Source: Lysobacter sp036697405 | Lineage (GTDB): Bacteria; Pseudomonadota; Gammaproteobacteria; Xanthomonadales; Xanthomonadaceae | Reading direction: 5' to 3' | DNA length: 64,000 bases | Assembly (NCBI RefSeq): GCF_036697405.1 | Contig: NZ_JBAHWA010000004.1 | Location: 248,001 to 312,000, forward strand | The notes under the pieces: generated by a model | The model's input: only the letters and a program-made list of their open reading frames with translations | Database searches by the model: none | What the model was told of the DNA's origin: nothing | In this document: positions 9,474-19,700 of the stretch, one piece after another | Layout of the letters: every line of letters starts with the position of its first letter | Numbering within the stretch: position 1 is the stretch's first letter | Position numbers and translations under genes: made by a program

Positions 9474-11882
9474 TCACTGCTCCTGCTGCGGCGGCGGCTC
9501 GGCCGGAGCCTGCTCGTCGTCGCGTTTGCCGATGCCGAACCAGTCGCGCCAACCGCCGCTCTCCTGCTCCGGCTCGGCCTGCGGCATCGGGCACGGCGCG
9601 TAGTCGGGGGCGAAACCGGCGACGAAGGCGAAGCGGCGCGCGCTGGCGCAGCCCGGGTCGGTGGTGTTCTGGTTGACGATGAACTGCCAGTCGATGCCCT
9701 TGTCGCCGACCCGCAGCGGCGCGCTGGGCAGGCGCGAGAAGATCGACGACCACACCCGCATCGCGCCGGTGGCGCCGTACAGGCCAGTTTCCTTGTTCTG
9801 GTCGTTGCCGACCCAGATCACCGCCAGATGGTCGCCGGTCCAGCCGGCGAACCAGCTGTCGCGGCCGTCGTTGCTGGTGCCGGTCTTGCCGGCCGGCGAC
9901 AGGCGGCCGAGGCCGTCGTTGACCAGCTGGCGACCGGTGCCGCTGGACACCGCCTGCTGCAGCGCGATGGTGATCAGGCGCGCGGCGATCGCGTCGCCTT
10001 CCTGGGCCGGCGCCGGTTCCTTGTCGTAGCGGTTGACCGCCTTGCCGTTGGCGTCGAGCACGCCGCGCACCGCGTGCAGCGGCTGGATCTCGCCGCCGGA
10101 GGCGAGGAACTGGTACAGCTGCGCCATCGCATAGGGGCTTTGATCGACCGCGCCCAGGATCAGCGAGGGGTTGGGATCGGCCTCGATGCCGGCCAGGGTC
10201 TTGATCAGGCCGGCCACGCGCTCGGGCGCGACCTGCATGCCCACGCGCACCGTGGCCTGGTTGTAGGACTGCGCCAGGGCGTCGACCAGGCGCACCGTGC
10301 CGTGGCTGCGGCCGTCGGAGTTGCCGGGGTTCCAGCGCCTGCCCTTGCCCAGGGTCACCGTGACCGGCGAATCGTCGACGTAGCTGGCCAGCGAATACTT
10401 GCCAGGCTGGGCCAGCGCGAGCAGGTACACGAAGGGCTTGAGCAGCGAACCCACCGGCCGCTGCGCTTCGACCGCGCGATTGAAACCGTGCTGGGCGACG
10501 TCGCGGCTGCCGACCACGGCCACCACTTCGCCGTTGTGCACATCGGTGACCACCAGGCCGGCCTGCAGCGGCGGGCGGCGCTTGCTGTCCAGGCTCTTGA
10601 GGGTGCGCGCGACCGCGCCTTCGGCCTGGGCCTGCGCCGACGGCGCCATGCCGCTCATCACGCTCAGGCCGGCGCCGGCCAGCGCGTCGGCCGGATAGTC
10701 GCGCGCGAGCTGGCGGCGGATCAGGTCGACGTAGGCCGGGAACCGGTTGGCGGCGGTGCTGCCCGGCGTCTTGGTGATGCCCAGCGGCGTCTTCAGCGCG
10801 CGCTGGTATTCGGCATCGTCGATCAGCTGGGTCTCGTGCATCTCGCCGAGCACGAAGTTGCGGCGGTCCAGCGCGCGCTCGGGATTGCGGCGCGGGTCGT
10901 AGTGGGACGGGCCTTTGACGATGCCGATCAGCAGCGCGATCTGCTCGGTGCTCAGATCGCGCAGGTCGCGGCCGAACCAGAACTCGGCGCCGGCGGCGAC
11001 GCCGTGGATCGCCTGCGAGCCGCGCTGCCCCAGATAGACCTGGTTGAAGTAGGCCTCGAGGATGGTGCGCTTGTCGTAGCGCGCCTCGATCAGCAACGCG
11101 TACAGGATTTCCTTGGCCTTGCGGGTCGGAGTCTGCTCCTGGCCGATGCCGAGCAGGCCGCTGCGCGCGAGCTGCTGGGTCAGCGTGCTGGCGCCCTGGC
11201 GGGTGCCGGTCGCGGTCTTGAAGGCCGCGCGGATCATGCCGGAGATGTCGATGCCGAAGTGGCTGTTGAAATCGCGATCCTCGACCGCCTGCAGGCCGGT
11301 GACCAGCAGCTCGGGCACGTCCTCGATCCGGACCAGACGGCGCTCTTCCTGCTTCTGTCCGTACAGGGTGGCGATGCGCGCCGGGTCCAGGCGCGCGACC
11401 TTCAGCGATTTCTTGCTGCCGGCCTCGCGCAGGCTGGCCACACGGCCGCCCGACAGCAGCACTTCGATCCGGCGCCCGGCGACCGCGCCGTCGACGTCGT
11501 TGTAGCCGCGGCTGGAGATGGTCCAGCGCCCGCCGTCGCGGGCGTAGGTGCCGGTGCGCGCGCCGGCGCCGTCGTCGCGGTAGGCCGAGGCGTCGAGCTC
11601 GGTCTTGAGCGTGGATGCGTCCAGGGTTAAGCCGGGAGTCAGCTCCAGCGGACGGGCATAGACCCGCGTGGGGATCTGCCAGCGCAGCTGGCCGAAGCGC
11701 TGCCCGACCTCGTGATTGAGGTAGAGCGTATACGGGATCAGGAAGCCCAGCCCCAGGCCGATCGCGGCCAGGGCCCAGGTCACCAGGCGCCGTTTCCAGG
11801 TTGGGCCGCCGCCGTCGTGCGACCGGGCGTCGTCGGAGCTGTCGTCTTCGTCGTAATCGATTCGGGCCACGGCATGGGACAA
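9474..11882 (-). CDS. mrcB: Penicillin-binding protein 1B, bifunctional peptidoglycan synthase
   Basis: This 802-residue class A PBP has a cytoplasmic tail, one membrane segment (about 34-54), a UB2H-like region, a GT51 glycosyltransferase domain (AVEDRDFNSHFGIDISG, then TRQGASTLTQQLAR) and a transpeptidase domain with SxxK (RPVGSLLKPF), SxN (AQSYNQATV) and KTGTS (AGKTGTSNDGRDSW). It polymerises and crosslinks peptidoglycan at the outer face of the inner membrane. The C-terminal tail is Pro/Gln/Glu-rich. It leads a compact minus-strand run with the TPR lipoprotein and yoaA, and is divergent from the glycosyltransferase at 12000. Confidence 0.95.
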   Translation of the reverse strand: MSHAVARIDYDEDDSSDDARSHDGGGPTWKRRLVTWALAAIGLGLGFLIPYTLYLNHEVGQRFGQLRWQIPTRVYARPLELTPGLTLDASTLKTELDASAYRDDGAGARTGTYARDGGRWTISSRGYNDVDGAVAGRRIEVLLSGGRVASLREAGSKKSLKVARLDPARIATLYGQKQEERRLVRIEDVPELLVTGLQAVEDRDFNSHFGIDISGMIRAAFKTATGTRQGASTLTQQLARSGLLGIGQEQTPTRKAKEILYALLIEARYDKRTILEAYFNQVYLGQRGSQAIHGVAAGAEFWFGRDLRDLSTEQIALLIGIVKGPSHYDPRRNPERALDRRNFVLGEMHETQLIDDAEYQRALKTPLGITKTPGSTAANRFPAYVDLIRRQLARDYPADALAGAGLSVMSGMAPSAQAQAEGAVARTLKSLDSKRRPPLQAGLVVTDVHNGEVVAVVGSRDVAQHGFNRAVEAQRPVGSLLKPFVYLLALAQPGKYSLASYVDDSPVTVTLGKGRRWNPGNSDGRSHGTVRLVDALAQSYNQATVRVGMQVAPERVAGLIKTLAGIEADPNPSLILGAVDQSPYAMAQLYQFLASGGEIQPLHAVRGVLDANGKAVNRYDKEPAPAQEGDAIAARLITIALQQAVSSGTGRQLVNDGLGRLSPAGKTGTSNDGRDSWFAGWTGDHLAVIWVGNDQNKETGLYGATGAMRVWSSIFSRLPSAPLRVGDKGIDWQFIVNQNTTDPGCASARRFAFVAGFAPDYAPCPMPQAEPEQESGGWRDWFGIGKRDDEQAPAEPPPQQEQ

Positions 11883-11999
11883 TGACAGGGCTGCGCCCTC
11901 GTAGCCATCGAGTCTAACGCAGCCGGCCGGCGCCGCCGCGCGGCGGGCCCGGCCACCGTCTCCGTATTAGGGAATCCCTTCAGCAATGGCGAGCGTTCG

Positions 12000-14102
12000 A
12001 TGGCGATGAGTTGGACCGATCTTCGGTTTATGTTGGACCGGGGAACGGGCCTGGCGCGGCGCGGCCTGATCAGCCTGCGCACCCGCGGTCTCGCCGCCTC
12101 CTGGCAGCGCGTGCTGCGCCAGTTCCGGCGCCTGCCCGACGTGCAGCGCGCGGCCCTGTGGCTGCCGCAGCAGCAGCCGTTCGCCCCGTTCGCCCTGCCG
12201 ACCTCGGAGCGGCCGCGCGCAAGCCTGGTGATCCCGGTCTACAACCAGTTCGCCCATACCCTGGCCTGCCTGCGCGGGCTGGCCGCACGCCCGCCCGCGG
12301 CCGCGTTCGAAGTGATCGTGGTCGACGACGGCAGTTCCGACGCCACCGAGGCCTCGCTGCGCCAGGTCGAGGGCCTGCGCTACCACCGCCGCGTCCAGAA
12401 CGGCGGCTTCATCGCCGCCTGCAACGACGGCGCGGCGATGGCGCGCGGTGAATACGTGGTCTTCCTCAACAACGACACCATCCCGCAACCGGGCTGGCTG
12501 GACGTGCTGCTGGCGACCTTCGACGAGCAGCCCAAGGTCGGTCTGGTCGGCGCCCAGCTGGTCTATCCCGACGGCCGCCTGCAGGAAGCCGGCGGCATCG
12601 TGTTCGACGACGCCAGCGGCTGGAACTACGGCCGCTTCGACGCACCCGACCATCCGCGCTACGCCTTCCTGCGCGACGCCGATTACTGCTCGGGTGCGGC
12701 GATCGCGCTGCCGACCGCGCTGTTCGAGCGCCTGGGCCGTTTCGACACCCGCTACGCGCCGGCCTACTACGAAGACACCGACCTGGCCTTCGCGGTGCGC
12801 GCGGCCGGGCTGCGCGTGGTCTACCAGCCCAAGGCGCGGGTCGTGCATTGCGAGGGCATCACCGCCGGCACCGACACCGGCTCGGGGGTGAAGGCCTACC
12901 AGGTGCGCAATCGCGGTGTGTTCGCGGACAAATGGCGCGACGCGCTGAACGCGCAATGGCCGGCCAATACGCCGGCCGAACGCGCCGCATTCCCGCGCGG
13001 CCGCCGCAGCGTGCTGATCGTCGATGCCCTGGTGCCGCAGCCGGACCGCGACTCGGGTTCGCTGCGCCTGGTCAATCTGATGCGCCTGCTGCTGGAGGAA
13101 GGCGCGCAGGTGACGTTCGTACCGGCGTACCTCGCCCACGCCGACGCCTCGGTCGCGGCCATGCAGCGCATGGGCGTGGAAGTATGGACCGCGCCGGAAC
13201 TGGGCCGTCTGCCGGCCTGGCTGCGCGAACACGGGCCGCGTTTCGACACGGTCATGGTCTGCCGCCACTACGTACTGCGCGAACTGCTGCCTCTGCTGCG
13301 CAAGTACGCGCCGCAGGCGCGGCTGGTGTTCGACACCGTCGATCTGCACTACCTGCGCGAACGCCGTGGCGCCGAAGTCGCCGCCGACCCGGCGCTGGCG
13401 CGCGCGGCCGAGGCCACCCGCAAGCTGGAGCTGGACATCATCGCGCGCTCCGACGCGACCCTGGTGGTCAGCGAGGTGGAGCGCGCATTGCTGGCCGAGG
13501 ACGCGCCGCAGGCGCGGGTCGACATCCTGTCCAATCTGCACCGGGTCGCCGGCGCCGGACGCGCGTTCGAGCAGCGCCAGGATCTGGTCTTCGTCGGCGG
13601 CTTCCGCCATCCGCCGAACGTGGATGCGGTGCTCTGGTTCGCCAGCGAGGTGTTCCCGCTGATCCGCGCCGAACTGCCGGAGCTGCGTTTCCATTGCATC
13701 GGCGCCGATGCGCCGCCGGAGATCGCCGCGCTCGCGGCGCAGCCCGGCATCGAGATCCACGGCCACGTGCCCGATCTGGATCCGTACATGGACGGTGCGC
13801 GCATCGCGGTGGCGCCCCTGCGTTACGGCGCCGGCGTCAAGGGCAAGGTCAACCTGAGCATGGCCCATGGCCAGCCGGTGGTGGCCACGCGCTGCGCGGT
13901 CGAAGGCATGCACCTGCGCGACGGCGAGGATGCGCTGGTCGCCGACGACGCCGCCGGCTACGCCCAGGCGGTGCTGCGCCTGTACCGCGACCCGGCGCTG
14001 TGGCAGCGCCTGTCGGAGAACGGCCTGCGCAACGTCCAGACCCACTTCTCGCTCGACGCCGCGCGCGAGGTGGTGCGCAGGGTGCTGTTGAAGCAGGAGT
14101 GA
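12000..14102 (+). CDS. Two-domain glycosyltransferase (GT2 plus GT4)
   Basis: This 700-residue protein has two catalytic modules. Residues about 75-330 form a GT2 fold: SLVIPVYNQFAHTLACL, VVDDGSSDATEA, metal-binding FLNNDTIPQPGW and YYEDTDLAFAVRAAG. Residues about 345-690 form a GT4/GT1-like module: VLIVDALVPQPDRDSGSLR, FVGGFRHPPNVDAVLWF and APLRYGAGVKGKVNLSMAHG. No membrane segment or signal peptide is seen, so it is probably cytosolic and may add two successive sugars to a surface glycan. It stands alone, away from any polysaccharide cluster, divergent from mrcB. The start could be 12000 or 12006. Acceptor and donor sugars are unknown. Confidence 0.87.
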   Translation: MAMSWTDLRFMLDRGTGLARRGLISLRTRGLAASWQRVLRQFRRLPDVQRAALWLPQQQPFAPFALPTSERPRASLVIPVYNQFAHTLACLRGLAARPPAAAFEVIVVDDGSSDATEASLRQVEGLRYHRRVQNGGFIAACNDGAAMARGEYVVFLNNDTIPQPGWLDVLLATFDEQPKVGLVGAQLVYPDGRLQEAGGIVFDDASGWNYGRFDAPDHPRYAFLRDADYCSGAAIALPTALFERLGRFDTRYAPAYYEDTDLAFAVRAAGLRVVYQPKARVVHCEGITAGTDTGSGVKAYQVRNRGVFADKWRDALNAQWPANTPAERAAFPRGRRSVLIVDALVPQPDRDSGSLRLVNLMRLLLEEGAQVTFVPAYLAHADASVAAMQRMGVEVWTAPELGRLPAWLREHGPRFDTVMVCRHYVLRELLPLLRKYAPQARLVFDTVDLHYLRERRGAEVAADPALARAAEATRKLELDIIARSDATLVVSEVERALLAEDAPQARVDILSNLHRVAGAGRAFEQRQDLVFVGGFRHPPNVDAVLWFASEVFPLIRAELPELRFHCIGADAPPEIAALAAQPGIEIHGHVPDLDPYMDGARIAVAPLRYGAGVKGKVNLSMAHGQPVVATRCAVEGMHLRDGEDALVADDAAGYAQAVLRLYRDPALWQRLSENGLRNVQTHFSLDAAREVVRRVLLKQE

Positions 14103-14282
14103 GCGCGGAGCGGTGAGGAGCGAGCGGAAGCGATTCGCGTCCGGGCACCGCCGAACACACTCCCCAGCTTCGTAGAGCGCGGCGGCGATCGCGGGCAGAC
14201 CCCACGCCGATTTTTCGGCGCCCCGGCGCCACCGCGCGAGCGATGCGGTTCGCCTTCGGCTCACCACATCCTACGGCCGACG

Positions 14283-14660
<378 letters not shown>

Positions 14661-15009
14661 CAGTAGCCGGGGTTCGCGATCGCGGCTTATGACCGAAGGA
14701 AATCCCCGTGGGACGCCGCTCCCACAGAAAGCCAGCCCATTCGGAACCAACGACGTGGCCGGAATTCGCGGTCGCGGCTCGCGCCGCTCCTACAGAGAGC
14801 CCGGACAAGAGAAAGTGACCCGCGCGCGCAGCGGGCGTATGCCGTTAATCCCAAGCAAAATCCGACGCCAGCGGAATCTCAACAAGCGTCCAGCTGATGC
14901 AGCAATCGCAGTTCGCGATCGCGGCTTATGCCGCTCCTACCCGAGGCGCTCCCACACAAGGCCGATCCGAGTCGAAAACCAAAGCGAGGCGCGGGCGAAC
15001 AACGGGCCC

Positions 15010-16689
15010 TCAGTTCGCCCCAGGCGCCGCCGCGCGCACGCGCCTGGCGAAATCCTCCAAGCCCGGCGCCCCCGGATCCAGATTGCCGGCCGCATGGAGC
15101 GCCGACTGCGCCGCGCGCAGTTCGCCCGCGCCCAGGCGCTCGTCGCCGACCGCGATCCAGCGCTGGGCCAGACGCCGGCGCGCATCGCCCAGAGCCGCGC
15201 CCTCGCCCTCCAGCGCGCGGCGCGCATCCAGGCATTCGCCGGCCCGGCTGAGGCGGTTGCCGCGCAACTCGTCCTCGAAACAGCGGCGCGCCGCCGGCAA
15301 CAGGCGCGCCGCGGCGGCGCGGACCTTGGGGTCCTGCGGCGCGATCGCCTGCGCCGCGCGCAATTTGTCGTAGGCGCTGTCGCCGGGCGGCGCCAGCAAT
15401 TCGCCGCGCGCTTCGGCGGCTGCGGCTTCGTCCAGCAACCGGCGCAGGCGTTGCTGGCGCTGCGCGACCGGTAGCTCGCCGCCCAGGCGCTTGCGCGACT
15501 GGCGCGCGCGCTCCAGATGCTGGCGCGCCTCGCTCACGGCCGCGGTGGCCGGCGCGATCGCATCCGCTTCACCCAGCGCGGCGGCGGCCTCGTCGAAACG
15601 GAAATCCGCGGCCAGGCGTTCGCTGCGCTGCGCGTACGCCGTCGCGACCGCGCTCAAGCCGCGCTGGGCCGCGGCGTCGTCGGGCAGCGCCGCCAGGATT
15701 TCGCGATAGCCCTCGGCGGCCTCGGGCAGACGGCCACGGCGCAGCGCGCGCTCGGCCTGGCCGCGACCAGCATCGGCGCGGCGCGCGAGCTCGGCCAGCG
15801 CGTCGGGCAGTTCGCCGTGGCCGGGATCGGCGGCCTGAACGCGGCGGATGCGCGCCGCACCGGCCAGCAGGTCGCCGTGGGCCAGGGCCTGGCGCGCCTG
15901 CTGAAGCAGATCGGCCAAGGTGTCCTCGCGGCCCTCCAAGGCCTCGACGCGATCGGGTTGCAGCGCCAGCACGCGCTGGTACAGCGGCAGCGCGGCGCTT
16001 TCGCCGTCGTCGAGGTGGCCGGCTGCGCGCGCGGTGGCCGCCTGCGCGAGCAGCTGGTCCAGGCCGGCGTCGGCGGCTTCGCGCGCGCGCAGGCGGCGCT
16101 CCAGCGCCTCGGCCTGGGCGCGCGGCACGGCCAGCTCGGCGGCCAGGGTCAGGGCGGTGTGGGCATCGGCATAGCGGCGCTGCGCGATCGCGCGTTCGGC
16201 CTGCGCCAGCGCGGCCTGGCCGACCTGGGTCAGGCCGGCGCGGGCTTCGTCGCGGTCCGGGTCCAGGGCCAGCGCGGCCTCGTACAGCTCGCGCGCGCCG
16301 CGGCCGTCGGCGGAGCTCAGGCGGCCTTCGCGCAAGGCCAGGGCGGCATCGCCGCGCAGCTGCTGCAGGCGCGAATCCGGCCACAGCCGGTCCGACAACG
16401 GCTGCCGCAGCAGCACCAGTGCGAGCAGCACCAGCATCACCGCGCCGGCCGCGCCCCAGCCGAACCAGGGCTGCGCGGCCGGCGGCCGCTGCGGGCGCTC
16501 GCGGCGATCGAAGCGCAACTCGTTCCAGCGCCCGAATTCGGGCTCGATCCGCGCCGGCGCGGCGGCCGGCGCGCGCGCGCCGGGCGGCTCGTTGCGGTCG
16601 TTGCGGGGCGGGCGTTCTGACGTCACGGCCGAAGCATAGCCCCGTCGCGGCTGCATCAGAGTGACGGCCGAGACGCATGCGGGCCGCAA
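15010..16689 (-). CDS. Membrane-anchored TPR-like repeat protein, function unknown
   Basis: This 559-residue protein has a Pro/Arg-rich N-terminal cytoplasmic part, one membrane segment at about 79-95 (GAAGAVMLVLLALVLLR) and a long Ala/Arg/Leu-rich helical region with repeated TPR-like units (for example RQALAHGDLLAGAARIRRVQ and AERAIAQRRYADAHTALTL). No enzymatic motif is visible. It begins 22 bp after the relA stop on the same strand, so it may be co-transcribed with relA. Other candidate starts are the ATG at 16656 and a GTG a little further on. I do not recognise the family beyond its repeat architecture. Confidence 0.75.
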   Translation of the reverse strand: MRPACVSAVTLMQPRRGYASAVTSERPPRNDRNEPPGARAPAAAPARIEPEFGRWNELRFDRRERPQRPPAAQPWFGWGAAGAVMLVLLALVLLRQPLSDRLWPDSRLQQLRGDAALALREGRLSSADGRGARELYEAALALDPDRDEARAGLTQVGQAALAQAERAIAQRRYADAHTALTLAAELAVPRAQAEALERRLRAREAADAGLDQLLAQAATARAAGHLDDGESAALPLYQRVLALQPDRVEALEGREDTLADLLQQARQALAHGDLLAGAARIRRVQAADPGHGELPDALAELARRADAGRGQAERALRRGRLPEAAEGYREILAALPDDAAAQRGLSAVATAYAQRSERLAADFRFDEAAAALGEADAIAPATAAVSEARQHLERARQSRKRLGGELPVAQRQQRLRRLLDEAAAAEARGELLAPPGDSAYDKLRAAQAIAPQDPKVRAAAARLLPAARRCFEDELRGNRLSRAGECLDARRALEGEGAALGDARRRLAQRWIAVGDERLGAGELRAAQSALHAAGNLDPGAPGLEDFARRVRAAAPGAN

Positions 16690-16711
16690 CGCCCGGGCGC
16701 ACGGCCCTTGC

Positions 16712-18892
16712 TCAGCAGCGCTGCGCCTGCTCCACGCCGGGCAGCGAGGACAGCTTGCCCAGCAGGGTCGAGAGCTGGCCGTAATCGGCCACGCGCAGGC
16801 GCAGACGCAGGCGCACGCGCGCGCCGCTGCGCTCGACGTCGCTGCGGATGCTGACCACGTGGGCGTTGCCCTGCGCGATCAGGTTGGTGACTTCCTTGAG
16901 CAGCCACTTGCGGTCCAGCGCCAGCACTTCGATATCGGTCTCGTAGCCGCTGCCCTTGCGCCCCCATTCCACCGGCAGCACGCGCTGCGGTTGGGCCGCG
17001 GCCAGGCGTTCGAACGCGGCGCAGCCGGGCCGGTGCACGCTGACGCCGCGGCCGCGGGTGAGGTAGCCGACGATGGGTTCGCCCGGCAGCGGCTGGCAGC
17101 AGCGCGCCAGCTGCACCAGCAGGTTGCCGACGCCCTCGACGGTGAAGTCGGTGCTCTTGCTCGGACGCCGGCGCGGCACCGGCGCCAGGGTGGTGGTGCC
17201 GGTCGCGGGCGGCGGCGCGGCGGCGGCGCGCTCGTGTTCGTGCAGGGCGCGCCCGACCTGGTGCGGGCCGAGGTCGCCCAGCGCGACCTGGACGTAGAGC
17301 TCGGCGTCGTTGCCCAGGTTGAAGCGCTCGCGCGCGGGCGCGAGGTCGGCGCCGAGCAGGCCGAGCCGGCGCAGTTCCTTGTCCAGCAGCTCGCGTCCGG
17401 CCTGCTCGTTGCGGGCGCGATCGAGCTTGTGGAACCAGGCCCGCACCTTGTCGCGCGAACGTCCGCTGGCGAGGAAGCCGTTGGCCGCGACCAGCCAGTC
17501 GCGGCGCGGCTCGCCGGTCTTGGCGGTGAGGATCTCGACGCGGTCGCCGCTGCGCAGCTTGTGGTCCAGCGGCACGATGCGGCCGTCGACCTTGGCGCCG
17601 CGGCAGCGGTGCCCGACTTCGGTATGCACGTGGTAGGCGAAATCCAGCGGGGTCGCCCCGGTCGGCAGGTCGATCACCTCGCCCTTGGGCGTGAGCACGT
17701 AGACCCGGTCCTCGACCAGTTCGGTGTCGAGTTCGCCGGCCAGGGTGGCGTCGCCGCCGTCGCGGCCGCCCTCGCCGTGGGCGTCGAGCAGCTTGCGCAT
17801 CCAGGCGATCTTGCGGTCGAACGAGGCGTCGGCGGCCTGGCTGCCGACCTCCTTGTACTTCCAGTGCGCGGCCACGCCCAGCTCGGCCTGGCGATGCATG
17901 TCGTGGGTGCGGATCTGCACCTCCAGGGTCTTGCCTTCCGGCCCGACCACGGCGGTGTGCAGCGAGCGGTAATCGTTGCGCTTGGGCCGGGCGATGTAGT
18001 CGTCGAACTCGCTCGGGATCGGCGTCCATTGCGCGTGGACCACGCCCAGCGCGGTGTAGCAGGCGGCCAGGTCCTCGACCATGACCCGCACCGCGCGCAG
18101 GTCGTAGAGCTCGCCGATCGGCACGTCCTTGCGCTGCATCTTCTTCCAGATGCTGTAGATGTGCTTGGGCCGGCCGGCGACCTCGGTGCCCTGCAGGCCG
18201 GCCGCGGCCAGGGCCCCGCGCAGGGTGCGCTTGACCTGCTCGATGTAGCGCTCGCGGTCGCCGCGCTTCTCGTCCAGCAGACGCGCGATCTTCTGATAGG
18301 TCTGCGGTTCCAGGTAGCGGAACGCCAGGTCTTCCAGCTCCCATTTCAACTGCCAGATGCCGAGCCGGTTGGCGAGCGGTGCGTGGATGTCGCGGGTCAG
18401 CGCCGCCAGTTCGCGGCGCGCGTCCGGCGCCAGGGCGTCGGCGTTGCGCATGCGCGCGAGCTGGCGCGCCAGCAGGATGGGCACCACCCGTAGGTCGCGC
18501 ACGATCGCCAGCAACAGCCGGCGCAGGCCTTCGTGGCCGGAGCGCGCGCCGTGCTCGGCGTGCAGGGTCCAGACCTGGGCGGCGGCGCGCTGGCCGTCGA
18601 GCAGGGCCGCCACCGCCGGGAACTGCTTGTCCAGCGCCGCGCCCATGGCCGCGGCCAGGCCCGGATAGGCGTGCAGCAGCGCGGCCGCGACGGTGTCGCC
18701 GTCGGCGCCGAGCAGGCCCAGCGCGTCCAGGGTGGCCGCCACCACCGGCGGCGCGTCCAGGGCGTCGCGTGCGGCGGCCGGGTCCTGCGCGGCCTGATCC
18801 AGGCGCTGCCGCAGCGGGCCGGCGATCGCCGCCGCCGACGCGTGCGCGAGCGCGGTCTGGATCGGAGCGGGGGCGGAAGGCGATGCGTTCAT
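16712..18892 (-). CDS. relA: RelA, GTP pyrophosphokinase ((p)ppGpp synthetase I)
   Basis: This 726-residue RelA/SpoT homologue has a degenerate hydrolase domain (region LHAEHGARSGHEGLRRLLL lacks the HDxxED motif), a synthetase domain (YSIWKKMQRKDVPIGELYD, then PKRNDYRSLHTAVVG), a TGS domain (VYVLTPKGEVIDLPTGATPL), the Cys-containing segment LARCCQPLPGEPIVGY and a C-terminal ACT domain. The loss of the HD residues marks it as ribosome-associated RelA and not bifunctional SpoT. It makes the stringent-response alarmone at stalled ribosomes. The ATG at 18892 is chosen because the 174 codons upstream have no RelA similarity and overlap the divergent gene. Confidence 0.95.
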   Translation of the reverse strand: MNASPSAPAPIQTALAHASAAAIAGPLRQRLDQAAQDPAAARDALDAPPVVAATLDALGLLGADGDTVAAALLHAYPGLAAAMGAALDKQFPAVAALLDGQRAAAQVWTLHAEHGARSGHEGLRRLLLAIVRDLRVVPILLARQLARMRNADALAPDARRELAALTRDIHAPLANRLGIWQLKWELEDLAFRYLEPQTYQKIARLLDEKRGDRERYIEQVKRTLRGALAAAGLQGTEVAGRPKHIYSIWKKMQRKDVPIGELYDLRAVRVMVEDLAACYTALGVVHAQWTPIPSEFDDYIARPKRNDYRSLHTAVVGPEGKTLEVQIRTHDMHRQAELGVAAHWKYKEVGSQAADASFDRKIAWMRKLLDAHGEGGRDGGDATLAGELDTELVEDRVYVLTPKGEVIDLPTGATPLDFAYHVHTEVGHRCRGAKVDGRIVPLDHKLRSGDRVEILTAKTGEPRRDWLVAANGFLASGRSRDKVRAWFHKLDRARNEQAGRELLDKELRRLGLLGADLAPARERFNLGNDAELYVQVALGDLGPHQVGRALHEHERAAAAPPPATGTTTLAPVPRRRPSKSTDFTVEGVGNLLVQLARCCQPLPGEPIVGYLTRGRGVSVHRPGCAAFERLAAAQPQRVLPVEWGRKGSGYETDIEVLALDRKWLLKEVTNLIAQGNAHVVSIRSDVERSGARVRLRLRLRVADYGQLSTLLGKLSSLPGVEQAQRC

Positions 18893-18968
18893 CGCGGATT
18901 GCGTATCGGGATCGAAGCGGTTCGGGGGAGCGTCTACACTAGCCGCCAACCGACCCGAGGAACAGCAC

Positions 18969-19463
18969 ATGCTCCGCACCCGCCCGCTGATCGTCGCCAC
19001 CCTGCTCGCGCTGGCACCGCTTGCGGCTTTCGCCCAGTCGCAGCCGCCGATCGAACAGGAGATGACGCCCGAGCAGTTCAAGGCCGCGGGCCTGGACAAG
19101 CTCAGCACGCAGGAACTGGGCCGCCTCAACGAGTGGCTCAACCGCAAGATCGGCGACGAAAGCGCCAAGGCCGCCAAGAGCGCCAAGGAAGTGATCGAAA
19201 CCGAACATCGCGGTTTCTTCAACTTCGGCGGCTCCAGCGACCCGATCGCCTCGCGCATCAGCGGCGAATTCCGCGGCTTCGGTCGCGGCCGCCAGTACAC
19301 GCTGGACAACGGCCAGGTCTGGCAGCAGTCCGACGACGCCTCCCTGGCCGGGGTGAAGCTCAGCAATCCGGAAGTGAAGATCAACCCGGGCCTGATCGGC
19401 AACGTCTGGTACATATCGGTGCAGGGTTACAACGCGCGCGCCAAGGTGCAGCGCATCAAGTAA
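18969..19463 (+). CDS. Secreted protein of unknown function, paralogue 1
   Basis: This 164-residue protein has a signal peptide (cleavage near AAFAQSQ) and a motif MTPEQFKAAGLDKLSTQELG followed by LNEWLN, then a short C-terminal beta-rich part with YTLDNGQVWQQ and the ending KVQRIK. The next gene, 19701-20213, has the same architecture and ending, so the two are diverged tandem duplicates. It is divergent from relA. No domain with known function is recognised. It probably resides in the periplasm or is secreted. Confidence 0.8.
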   Translation: MLRTRPLIVATLLALAPLAAFAQSQPPIEQEMTPEQFKAAGLDKLSTQELGRLNEWLNRKIGDESAKAAKSAKEVIETEHRGFFNFGGSSDPIASRISGEFRGFGRGRQYTLDNGQVWQQSDDASLAGVKLSNPEVKINPGLIGNVWYISVQGYNARAKVQRIK

Positions 19464-19700
19464 GCGTCCCTACGCGCGGCCCTGCGACCAGCATGGCCGC
19501 GTCCGAGCGCGGCGCCCGCCGCGGCGCAATGCGTCCCGGATCGCGATGATCCGGGCGCCGCGGCCAGCGGCCATGTCAAGAAACTGTCACGCCTTCGCAA
19601 TAGTCTGGGCGGCCTGAACCGCGCCATCCGCCGTCCGCCGCATACCGGCCGCGGCGATCGATGGCGCCCGACTCCGCACCGCTGTCGCCAGGCCTGACCC

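Noticed and set aside
9408..11630. 740-residue open frame on the plus strand over mrcB
   Set aside because: It is the antisense of the PBP1B gene, whose catalytic motifs are intact. The product is an Arg/Ala/Gln-rich sequence without family features, as expected in high-GC DNA.
11967..14267. 766-residue open frame on the minus strand over the glycosyltransferase
   Set aside because: It is the antisense frame of a protein with clear GT2 and GT4 motifs. Its own sequence has no recognisable domain.
18893..19414. Upstream extension of relA (174 codons)
   Set aside because: It overlaps the divergent secreted-protein gene, and RelA homology begins at the 18892 start.
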